Below are positions 1-5,091 of a stretch of DNA of 22,642 nucleotides, piece by piece. A program made the position numbers and the translations under genes. Positions within the stretch are counted from its first letter, which is position 1. Each line of letters opens with the position of its first letter. The notes under the pieces were generated by a model. The model searched no databases. It was not told the DNA's origin and saw nothing but the letters and a program-made list of their open reading frames with translations. Source of the DNA: a virus. The stretch spans positions 1 to 22,642 of the IMG/VR virus record IMGVR_UViG_3300030090_002705; one strand, given 5' to 3'.

Positions 1-1
1 C

Positions 2-33
2 GGGGGACGGTTGCCCGTCCCCCCGTGGTTTTT
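2..33 (+). terminator. Intrinsic terminator-like hairpin
   Basis: A perfect 9-bp stem (GGGGGACGG at 2-10 with CCGTCCCCC at 15-23) closes a 4-base loop TTGC. A run of five T (29-33) follows about five bases later. This would end rightward transcription entering from the left. Its T-run overlaps the stop codon of the leftward gene at 32-244, so the hairpin also sits just past that gene's 3' end and could serve both directions. Confidence 0.6.
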
Positions 34-244
34 ACTCTACTATTTCGTAACTTCCGGTTTGGTATACATGGGTTTTGGTGATTAGTATTAGGGGCGCTTC
101 GTCGCCATATATTGGATGCTCGTACCATGTACCATGTATATTAGTACCCATATAACTAGCTTTTCCTAATTCGTATTTTTTAATGAATTCAGTGGGTGAA
201 AGCTTGTATGTTTTTAGAATATCGCTAAACGTGTTGTTACTCAT
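32..244 (-). CDS. Small hypothetical protein (70 aa), leftward
   Basis: This is the only leftward gene supported in the window. It encodes 70 aa with an ordinary residue mix, a Lys/Tyr-rich first half (KTYKLSPTEFIKKYELGK) and no membrane segment or recognisable motif. Read leftward, the bases before the ATG are GGGGGACACC, a modest ribosome site. A 20-bp near-perfect palindrome lies 23-42 bases upstream of the start, where an operator or promoter would be expected. The gene ends at the terminator-like hairpin at 2-33. Its opposite orientation to the structural operon suggests a separately controlled, perhaps early or regulatory, gene, but that is inference. I do not recognise the family. Confidence 0.65.
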   Translation of the reverse strand: MSNNTFSDILKTYKLSPTEFIKKYELGKASYMGTNIHGTWYEHPIYGDEAPLILITKTHVYQTGSYEIVE

Positions 245-266
245 GGTGTCCCCCGTTTAATGTTAT

Positions 267-286
267 TTGAATGCTCAAGCATTCAA
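267..286. promoter_or_regulatory. 20-bp inverted repeat, possible operator
   Basis: The arms TTGAATGCT (267-275) and AGCATTCAA (278-286) are perfect 9-bp inverted complements separated by CA. The site lies just upstream of the leftward gene that starts at 244, where a dimeric repressor could sit. A shorter look-alike, TTGAA-TGT-TTCAA, occurs at 367-379. Binding by any protein is inference. Confidence 0.4.
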
Positions 287-416
287 GCCAACCCGCAAAA
301 ACTGTCCATCTAGGGAAGGATGCCGCAATGGCTGTCCCGTGCTATCTGGGGCTCTTGTGGGTTGTTTTGAATGTTTCAACTAGGGGGTCTGCATGGTGGC
401 CCATGCGTACATTGTA

Positions 417-431
417 AAGGTTCCGAACCTT
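417..431. repeat. Short perfect inverted repeat
   Basis: AAGGTT (417-422) and AACCTT (426-431) are perfect complements around CCG. Another 6-bp hairpin, GCATGG-TGGC-CCATGC, lies just before it at 391-406. Neither is followed by a T-run, so they do not look like terminators. Confidence 0.4.
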
Positions 432-1199
432 AAAGCGTGTGCTCCTCCGCATTTCCCACCGTGGCCGCTACATTGCTATTCCGGCCGCTTTGGTGGCCGT
501 CTGGCGCATTCTGCTGCAATGGGCTAGGTGGTGGGCTGCTGGGCTCTTTGGTGTTGGTGTCCTTTTGAATGTTGCATCCATACGGTTAAGGGCTTCCTCG
601 CTGGGGTTGCCGATAAGAGCGTCTATCACTTGGAGTGTGGATGCTGGGCTGATCTGGTTGCCAACCTTGCTTACTTATCTGATGTAAACTCATCTGCGGT
701 AGCTCTGTGTCCTTCTACTCGTTGCCCATTCGCTGGGTTTAACAGTGAGCCGTTTAATCGGGGCTAAGCTAGACCCCATTTGCTGTGGCTATTCAGTTGT
801 TTAAGGTGCTGGGGCCAGCGACCTCGCCGTCCCCGATGGATACAAAGTAGCACGGGTAAAACCCCCAATGCAACCCCCAATCCGTGCTTAAAAAAACGAA
901 TTTTCCCCAATTTGGGCCAAAAATGGCAATCAGACCCCAAAATCTAGACAAAAAAATGGGGTCAATGTGGCCAACCTCGACGGCGGTCTACTTCGCTGAC
1001 GTTGACAACCAATAGCGGGTCTGATCTAGAATTTGGGGGACGGTTTCAGGGGGCCAGTTAATGGTTACTAGGTGTCGGGGTTGCTGTACTTATAGATACC
1101 AGTAGTCACCAAAGAGACAGACGACGGGGGCTAGTGACTGGATAGACCAAACAGGAACTAAAGCCACAGAAACGGGCAGCAGTGACAGTCTAGGGCAGC

Positions 1200-1222
1200 C
1201 AAGCAGCGGCCAAGGCTGCTTG
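1200..1222. repeat. 8-bp stem hairpin in the control region
   Basis: CAAGCAGC (1200-1207) and GCTGCTTG (1215-1222) form a perfect 8-bp stem with a 7-base loop. The nearest T-run on the plus strand (1280-1286) is too far away for a standard intrinsic terminator. It may be a protein-binding or packaging element, but its role is unknown. Confidence 0.4.
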
Positions 1223-1296
1223 TTACTAGAAAGTAGCAGGGAAAAAGGGGAATTGTGCAGACTGGTCGACACTTTTAGGTTTTTTTGTGCTCAAAT

Positions 1297-1316
1297 GAGA
1301 ATGAGAATCATTCTAG
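1297..1316. promoter_or_regulatory. Fur-box-like site 1
   Basis: The bases read GAGAAT, GAGAAT, C, ATTCTA: two direct hexamers followed by one inverted hexamer. This is the same arrangement as the classical bacterial Fur (ferric uptake regulator) box built from NAT(A/T)AT-type hexamers. The core TGAGAATCATTCT (1302-1314) is repeated exactly in site 2, 48 bp downstream. Resemblance to the Fur consensus is known pattern matching; Fur binding here is inference. The sites could equally be small-terminase binding repeats. Confidence 0.45.
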
Positions 1317-1349
1317 TTCCGGGGCTAAGGTTACAAGATACTTAGTAAC

Positions 1350-1364
1350 TGAGAATCATTCTCA
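1350..1364. promoter_or_regulatory. Fur-box-like site 2, perfect 7-1-7 palindrome
   Basis: TGAGAAT-C-ATTCTCA is a perfect 7-1-7 inverted repeat, the form described for Fur-family operators in many bacteria. It lies 85 bases upstream of the ATG at 1449. Between it and site 1 is another inverted repeat (GTTAC 1330-1334 with GTAAC 1345-1349) and a weak -10-like GATACT (1337-1342). A promoter held between two operators is a possible reading, but no good -35 box is seen. Confidence 0.5.
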
Positions 1365-1448
1365 TTTAGGAGCCGGTAGAGAGAGGCCGGGGGTACTCTT
1401 GGTGGTGGTAGCTTCAGAGGCGATAACCAGTTCCCAGAAAAGAGGCAT

Positions 1449-1724
1449 ATGATACAGAGGTATTGCAACTGGTGTCAGGCAGCAATGGAGTGTCGCAGTA
1501 GCCAGAAGATGTACTGTAGTCACAAGTGTCGGGATGCAAGTTACCGGGACAGGAAGAAGCTAGAGACTAGCAACAAGGTTACACGTAGGTACTGTGAACA
1601 TGGGGGGATACGGTATCCGGTAATGACAAACAAGTGGGTAAGGATATCGACTTGCCCGTGGCATCCTGTTATGCTTGGGATGAAGTCACTGGAGTGGTTA
1701 GCTGTTCAGAGAGGGGGAGAATAA
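1449..1724 (+). CDS. Cys-rich zinc-finger-like protein (91 aa)
   Basis: The protein opens with a probable zinc-binding knuckle, Cys6-x2-Cys9 and Cys23-x3-Cys27, followed by a basic stretch (RDRKK, residues 33-37). A second possible metal site is Cys49-x-His51 with Cys69-x2-His72. This layout is typical of small phage DNA- or RNA-binding zinc proteins, often of unknown role. An AGAGG ribosome site precedes the ATG at a rather short 3-base spacing. Its TAA stop overlaps the ATG of the next gene (TAATG), so it is probably translated together with the small-terminase candidate. It is the first gene of the rightward block and lies just after the Fur-like sites, so it might be regulatory or assist packaging. 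That role is inference. Confidence 0.75.
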   Translation: MIQRYCNWCQAAMECRSSQKMYCSHKCRDASYRDRKKLETSNKVTRRYCEHGGIRYPVMTNKWVRISTCPWHPVMLGMKSLEWLAVQRGGE

Positions 1725-2245
1725 TGGCTAGGACTTCTAATGCGAGCAAGCATCCAGCCTTACAGGTTCATGCTCAGAGGGGGATGCAGGAGACGGAGGA
1801 TCGGTTAAAGAAGGGGCTGTTGGAGCTTGATGCGTACCAGCGGCTTACTGGGGAAGATCAGAGGTTTCTTGCGGCGTACCTGCATCATCGGGATCTGGCC
1901 TTGGCGGTTAAGGAGCAGGGCAGGGATCTGAAGTGGGTACATGAGAAGCAGCGTACTGTTCACGGGTTTCAGGATGTCATGGATTACGTGACGAAGAATG
2001 CCAAGGAGTTTGCCTTGGTCTATGCTGAACAGATGATGGCTGCTAATTTATTTGAATTGAATGATATGATCCGTGATCCTGATGTGGACACGGCGAATAA
2101 GATCAAGGCCATCAAGGAAAACAGGGAGACGGTTAACAGTCTTAGTGGGGATAATATCTTCGCCAAGGGAACGCCGACCATGTTTAATATTACCATTCAT
2201 GGATTTGACCAGCCCAATGACGATAAGAATATTATTGATGGATGA
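1724..2245 (+). CDS. terS: Putative terminase small subunit
   Basis: The 173-aa product is mostly helical. Residues 44-75 (DQRFLAAYLHHRDLALAVKEQG...) resemble the N-terminal DNA-binding helices of phage small terminases. Residues 95-140 form the likely oligomerisation helices, and residues 152-161 (TMFNITIHGF) match the short beta segment many TerS proteins carry near the C-terminus. Position one block upstream of the large terminase supports the call. I chose the ATG at 1724: it overlaps the previous stop as TAATG and has GGGGGAG upstream, whereas the in-frame start at 1634 lies inside the upstream gene. The last nine residues (NDDKNIIDG) and their DNA are repeated at the end of the gene finishing at 2818. 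TerS normally recognises the viral packaging site and hands DNA to TerL. The family call rests on shape and context, not a strict motif. Confidence 0.65.
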   Translation: MARTSNASKHPALQVHAQRGMQETEDRLKKGLLELDAYQRLTGEDQRFLAAYLHHRDLALAVKEQGRDLKWVHEKQRTVHGFQDVMDYVTKNAKEFALVYAEQMMAANLFELNDMIRDPDVDTANKIKAIKENRETVNSLSGDNIFAKGTPTMFNITIHGFDQPNDDKNIIDG

Positions 2246-2246
2246 T
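2216..2246 (+). repeat. 31-bp direct repeat, copy 1 (3' end of terS)
   Basis: This copy matches 2789-2819 at 30 of 31 bases; the single difference is a silent GAT/GAC change at an Asp codon. It encodes the last nine residues of the small-terminase candidate and includes the ATGA stop/start overlap with the next gene. The copies start 573 bp apart, an exact multiple of three, and lie in the same frame. Confidence 0.9.
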
Positions 2247-2370
2247 CTGTTCTTCATGTAAGGAGAAGTCCCGTGTAATGAAGTTGCTCAGGTGGCCTGA
2301 AACTATAGTTACATATTTTTGTACTAGAGAATACTGTGAAAATAGTAGGTATAAAGTAGATGATAAGTGA
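2242..2370 (+). CDS. Tiny zinc-ribbon protein (42 aa)
   Basis: This short frame begins with an ATG that overlaps the stop of the upstream gene as ATGA. It ends in TGA eleven bases inside the next gene (start 2360), so it is well placed for translational coupling on both sides. The product has Cys3-x2-Cys6 and Cys27-x4-Cys32 separated by 20 residues, the signature of a minimal four-cysteine zinc ribbon. A basic stretch (KEKSR) follows the first pair. No strong ribosome site is visible apart from the coupling. Small four-cysteine phage proteins often bind nucleic acid, but no function can be assigned. It lies inside the segment bracketed by the 31-bp direct repeats, so it may have arrived with that cassette. 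Confidence 0.65.
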   Translation: MICSSCKEKSRVMKLLRWPETIVTYFCTREYCENSRYKVDDK

Positions 2371-2818
2371 AAATATTAACGAGGGTGTTCTTTTCTGTGA
2401 TGGGTTTGAAGAGGCACTGATAGGAATAGCAGAGCAGTACCATAGACCTGCTATAGCAATATATGACAGGGGGAAGGTCATAGAGATTCTTGTTCAAACC
2501 AAGGATATGTCATACGAAGATGCTGAAGAGTATTTTAACTATAATATCTTTCATGCTTGGGTAGGAGAGCAGACTCCTATGTTCCTGTCTTATGTAGATA
2601 CACAGACACTTACTAGGGCAATTATACGTGCTCAGGACATACGGGTTTCTCAACCGTGGAATAACTCACCAACAGACCATAAGATAATCAAGAAACTTGC
2701 TGAGTATGAGCAAATTTTCAAACAGGATGGCGGGTACGTGGATGATTATGACGTAAGGTATCACGGTAAAGACGCTTTTCCCAACCTAAATGACGATAAG
2801 AATATTATTGACGGATGA
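2360..2818 (+). CDS. Conserved phage protein of unknown function (152 aa)
   Basis: Residues 13-76 carry the pattern of a widespread, uncharacterised phage family: CDGFEEALIGIAE, an AIYD segment, then MSYEDAEEYFNYNIFHAWVGEQTPMF. I recall this layout (D-G-x2-EA, FN-x3-AWVGE-x-TP) from many phage genomes but know no function for it. The protein continues about 75 residues past the usual core end and finishes with NDDKNIIDG, identical to the end of the small-terminase candidate. It starts inside the 42-aa gene and its TGA overlaps the next ATG (ATGA). There is no independent ribosome site, so it is probably coupled. The C-terminal tail may be a captured copy of the terS end or a shared binding peptide. 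Confidence 0.8.
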   Translation: MISENINEGVLFCDGFEEALIGIAEQYHRPAIAIYDRGKVIEILVQTKDMSYEDAEEYFNYNIFHAWVGEQTPMFLSYVDTQTLTRAIIRAQDIRVSQPWNNSPTDHKIIKKLAEYEQIFKQDGGYVDDYDVRYHGKDAFPNLNDDKNIIDG

Positions 2819-2819
2819 T
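2789..2819 (+). repeat. 31-bp direct repeat, copy 2
   Basis: This is the second copy of the repeat at 2216-2246, with one silent difference. It encodes the last nine residues of the 152-aa protein and the ATGA overlap with the gene starting at 2815. The bases before each copy do not match, so the homology begins abruptly. Confidence 0.9.
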
Positions 2820-3393
2820 AGCGATAGATATCACTCCTAGTATGATTGAGAAGGCCCAGATGGAGGCTAGCAGGGTTGGAGTCCTGAATAACTCTATACT
2901 TCAGGGCAAGGGCAATCTTGCAGGTAAGATTGGAGAAGAGATTGCTGTCAGGTCTTTTGGTGCTGAAATCGTTGACTCTTATAGCTATGACGTAATGATG
3001 CGGGGGCAGAGGGTAGAGATAAAGACCAAGAGACGTACGGTAACTCCTCGACCCGATTACGAGGTGTCTATAGCAAGAACCAGTGTCCATCAGGCTTTAG
3101 ATGCTGATACATACCTGTTTATCAGCCTGACGATGGATGGAGATGTTCCTGTTAAGGGATGGGTGTGCGGGGAAATGCCTGTCAGTGAGTATTTTGACAG
3201 GGCTAGGGTCATTAGAAAAGGGGAAAAAGATTACCGCAATAATTTTGTATGCCATACGGACATGTATAATATGCCAATATCCCAGTTGTATCCGGTAGAT
3301 CTTCCGATGTTTAATACGCAGATGACTATGGAAAGTATATTGCAGGACACCTTAATAGTTCCTAAGCCCTATATGGATAAGTATGAGCACTGA
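2815..3393 (+). CDS. PD-(D/E)XK nuclease-like protein (192 aa)
   Basis: The sequence shows the core of the PD-(D/E)XK nuclease fold: a helix with G40-E41-E42 (GKIGEEIAVRSFGAE), Asp59 in SYDV, then after a short turn Glu68-x-Lys70 in QRVEIKTK. These match the Glu, Asp and E-x-K metal-binding and catalytic set of phage recombination or resolvase-type nucleases. Later residues show beta structure (YLFISLTMDG, around 106-115) and no further motif. It starts by an ATGA overlap with the preceding gene and its end overlaps the large-terminase start by 11 bases. Its position between the terminase subunits suggests a role in trimming or resolving DNA before packaging, or destroying competing DNA. That role is inferred; the fold call is fairly firm. 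Confidence 0.7.
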   Translation: MIAIDITPSMIEKAQMEASRVGVLNNSILQGKGNLAGKIGEEIAVRSFGAEIVDSYSYDVMMRGQRVEIKTKRRTVTPRPDYEVSIARTSVHQALDADTYLFISLTMDGDVPVKGWVCGEMPVSEYFDRARVIRKGEKDYRNNFVCHTDMYNMPISQLYPVDLPMFNTQMTMESILQDTLIVPKPYMDKYEH

Positions 3394-4831
3394 CCAGTTA
3401 GTTGAAACGAATGTAAATCTGGCCGACTACTACAATCCACATGCTGGACAAAGACCGATACACCAGTCTGTAGCCCAGAACAAGTGGCTGGAGATGGCCC
3501 GACGTTTCGGTAAGTCTAGGTCTGCTTTTGGAGAATTCCTCCGTGCATATCAGGACGCAATGGTTATGCCAGTGGATGCATCAATGGTTCCACCTTTCCA
3601 TGCGTGGATTGCTGTCCCCAGCTTTCCCCAGTCCAATCAGGTCTGGAACGAGCTCATGTCCCTGATACCCCCAGCTTTTGTGTACCGTACCAATCAGGAC
3701 GACCGCACAATCTATCTCAGGGGGTCACAAGCTAGACCATGGGGTCTACTAGAGGTCAAGTCATGCCATAACCCTGAAGCACTGCAGACTGCTGGTCTGG
3801 ATTTCCTGTGGGTTACTGAGTCTCAGGATATCGCTAACCGTGCTTTTGAAAAACTCCTTCCCACCCTGCGCAGTCCCGGACGAATGAGTCGAGCCGTATT
3901 CGAGGGCATTCCCTCCCTCTATTCCGACCACTGGTTCCGAAGGGGCTGCGCAGCAGCATCAGACGGCAGGGAGAACCATGCTTACTTCCATGCAACCGTG
4001 TATGACAATCCTACCCTGAGTCCCGAAGATGTGGCCGAGGTAGAAGGAGACAAGGACTTATTGCCTCTCAGGGTATGGGAGCGCATGTACCTAGCGAACT
4101 TCAATGATGACGCTGGCTATTTCAGTAACGTATCCGCGTGTATTGCAGGTGATCTGCTGCCAGAACCCCTGCCCGGTGCGGAATACGTCGCGGGATTAGA
4201 CCTTGGTCGTAAGGTTGACGCATCCGTAATGACCATTATGGACGCAAAGGAACGCCGGGTTGTCTACCATTACAGGTGGGACGACTCAGAAAACTGGGTA
4301 CTGCAGAGGGATTCCATAGTACGGATTGCTAGTGACTGGGGTCTGAGCCGGGTAATGGTCGATGCTACTGGTATGGGTGGTGACATGTTCATGTCCGAAA
4401 TGCTGGAAGCTGGCGTACCAGCCGAACCATTCATATTCACACAGGCTTCAAGGGAGAGCATACTGCAGGATCTGTCGGTAGCAATGGAGAGGGAAAGTAT
4501 ACGATTCCCACAGGTGGACGCATTGCTCCGTGAACTAAGGGCATTTCAGGTCAGGAAGCTGCCAAGCGGCAGGCCACGGGCCGAAGCTCCACCCGGAGAG
4601 CATGATGACGAGGTATTCGCCCTTGCACTGGCACTGAACTGCTGCGCCCCAGCGCCTACTACCGATACGTCGATTCGTTCAAGGAAAATGGGCGGTAGGT
4701 ACGCACCTACCCAGAACGAGGCAAACAATAACCAGACGGCTCCCGGTGCACGGAATTCGGCACAAAGATATGCAAGACAACGAATTCTTGATAAAATCCG
4801 TGACAGACAGGATCAGTTGCAGTTATTATAG
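3383..4831 (+). CDS. terL: Terminase large subunit
   Basis: This is the packaging motor that cuts concatemeric DNA and pumps it through the portal using ATP. The 482-aa length fits the family. The N-terminal ATPase has a variant Walker A at residues 39-45 (ARRFGKS) and a Walker B-like strand FLWVTES with Glu146 as the likely catalytic carboxylate. The C-terminal RNase-H-like nuclease shows Asp273 (AGLDLGRKVDAS), Asp327 (VMVDATGMGG) and the HDDE motif at 407-410 before ALALAL. The start overlaps the preceding gene by 11 bases without a strong ribosome site, suggesting coupling. The C-terminal tail after about residue 425 is polar and basic and probably flexible. Confidence is high from the combined motifs. 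Confidence 0.95.
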   Translation: MSTDQLVETNVNLADYYNPHAGQRPIHQSVAQNKWLEMARRFGKSRSAFGEFLRAYQDAMVMPVDASMVPPFHAWIAVPSFPQSNQVWNELMSLIPPAFVYRTNQDDRTIYLRGSQARPWGLLEVKSCHNPEALQTAGLDFLWVTESQDIANRAFEKLLPTLRSPGRMSRAVFEGIPSLYSDHWFRRGCAAASDGRENHAYFHATVYDNPTLSPEDVAEVEGDKDLLPLRVWERMYLANFNDDAGYFSNVSACIAGDLLPEPLPGAEYVAGLDLGRKVDASVMTIMDAKERRVVYHYRWDDSENWVLQRDSIVRIASDWGLSRVMVDATGMGGDMFMSEMLEAGVPAEPFIFTQASRESILQDLSVAMERESIRFPQVDALLRELRAFQVRKLPSGRPRAEAPPGEHDDEVFALALALNCCAPAPTTDTSIRSRKMGGRYAPTQNEANNNQTAPGARNSAQRYARQRILDKIRDRQDQLQLL

Positions 4832-4834
4832 CTA

Positions 4835-5077
4835 ATGCAAATATTAAGTATTGCACATGAAGATAATCTATGTAATCTTGGAGATGATCCAAGACATTAC
4901 TGGGTTATGGAGGCTGCCAGATTAAGAGGATGTTCCAACAGGGATATAGGATTGCCGATATATAGCTTCTTTGATGGACAGGGAATCAATTCCAGTTACT
5001 TTCATCCCCTAGATCTGTACAATAAAACTGTGGATTGGCTGGTGAAGAACTATCCGAAAGAGTTCAAATTGGAGTAA
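4835..5077 (+). CDS. Small hypothetical protein (80 aa)
   Basis: The gene starts three bases after the terL stop and ends 14 bases before the portal start chosen here. The product is soluble-looking, with several aromatic residues (HYWVMEAARLRGCSNRDIG; DLYNKTVDWLVKNYPKEF) and a predicted C-terminal helix. It has no signal peptide, membrane segment or known motif. There is no good ribosome site before the ATG, so it may be coupled to terL. Its place between terminase and portal is one where small accessory packaging genes often occur, but the function is unknown. Confidence 0.6.
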   Translation: MQILSIAHEDNLCNLGDDPRHYWVMEAARLRGCSNRDIGLPIYSFFDGQGINSSYFHPLDLYNKTVDWLVKNYPKEFKLE

Positions 5078-5091
5078 CAGGGAGGACGGTA

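Larger units (their letters stand above)
245..1448. other. 1.2-kb region without a convincing gene, rich in inverted repeats
   Basis: No reading frame here has both a credible start signal and a protein-like composition. The region does hold several perfect inverted repeats: 267-286; GCATGG/CCATGC at 391-406; AAGGTT/AACCTT at 417-431; AGCACGG/CCGTGCT at 849-888; GACCCCA/TGGGGTC at 933-963; CAAGCAGC/GCTGCTTG at 1200-1222; and the paired palindromes at 1302-1364. The motif GGGGGACGGTT occurs at 2-12 and again at 1035-1045. Elsewhere genes overlap or nearly abut, so this gap is exceptional. It is a candidate for a control region, a packaging (cos/pac) site close to the small terminase, or a decayed gene around 261-767. 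Confidence 0.6.
2247..2819 (+). other. Candidate inserted cassette bounded by a 31-bp direct repeat
   Basis: The segment begins just after repeat copy 1 and ends with copy 2, carrying the 42-aa zinc-ribbon gene and the 152-aa gene. It looks more AT-rich than the flanking terminase genes (for example 2300-2380). Removing it would leave terS joined to the nuclease gene at 2815 by the same ATGA overlap. That is what an insertion copying the 3' end of terS, or a short-homology recombination, would produce. No transposase, integrase or intron signature is visible. Convergent or functional repetition cannot be excluded. Confidence 0.35.

Noticed and set aside
439-687. Rightward frame starting with GTG
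   Set aside because: No ribosome site, an odd Trp/Leu/Arg-rich composition, and competition with another frame over the same bases.
261-767. Recoded TAG (alternative genetic code)
   Set aside because: TAG is used as a normal stop by several solid genes, including terL (4829-4831) and the scaffold gene (15412-15414).
1090-1272. Leftward 60-codon frame in the control region
   Set aside because: Composition (Ser, Leu, Pro, Trp) looks like translated non-coding DNA and no ribosome site is seen.
1634-1723. Longer start for the small-terminase candidate
   Set aside because: It lies wholly inside the upstream Cys-rich gene; the ATG at 1724 has a better ribosome site and the TAATG overlap used at many other junctions here.
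5035-5091. TTG start for the portal gene
   Set aside because: It overlaps the upstream gene and lacks a ribosome site; GTG at 5092 follows GGAGG at good spacing.
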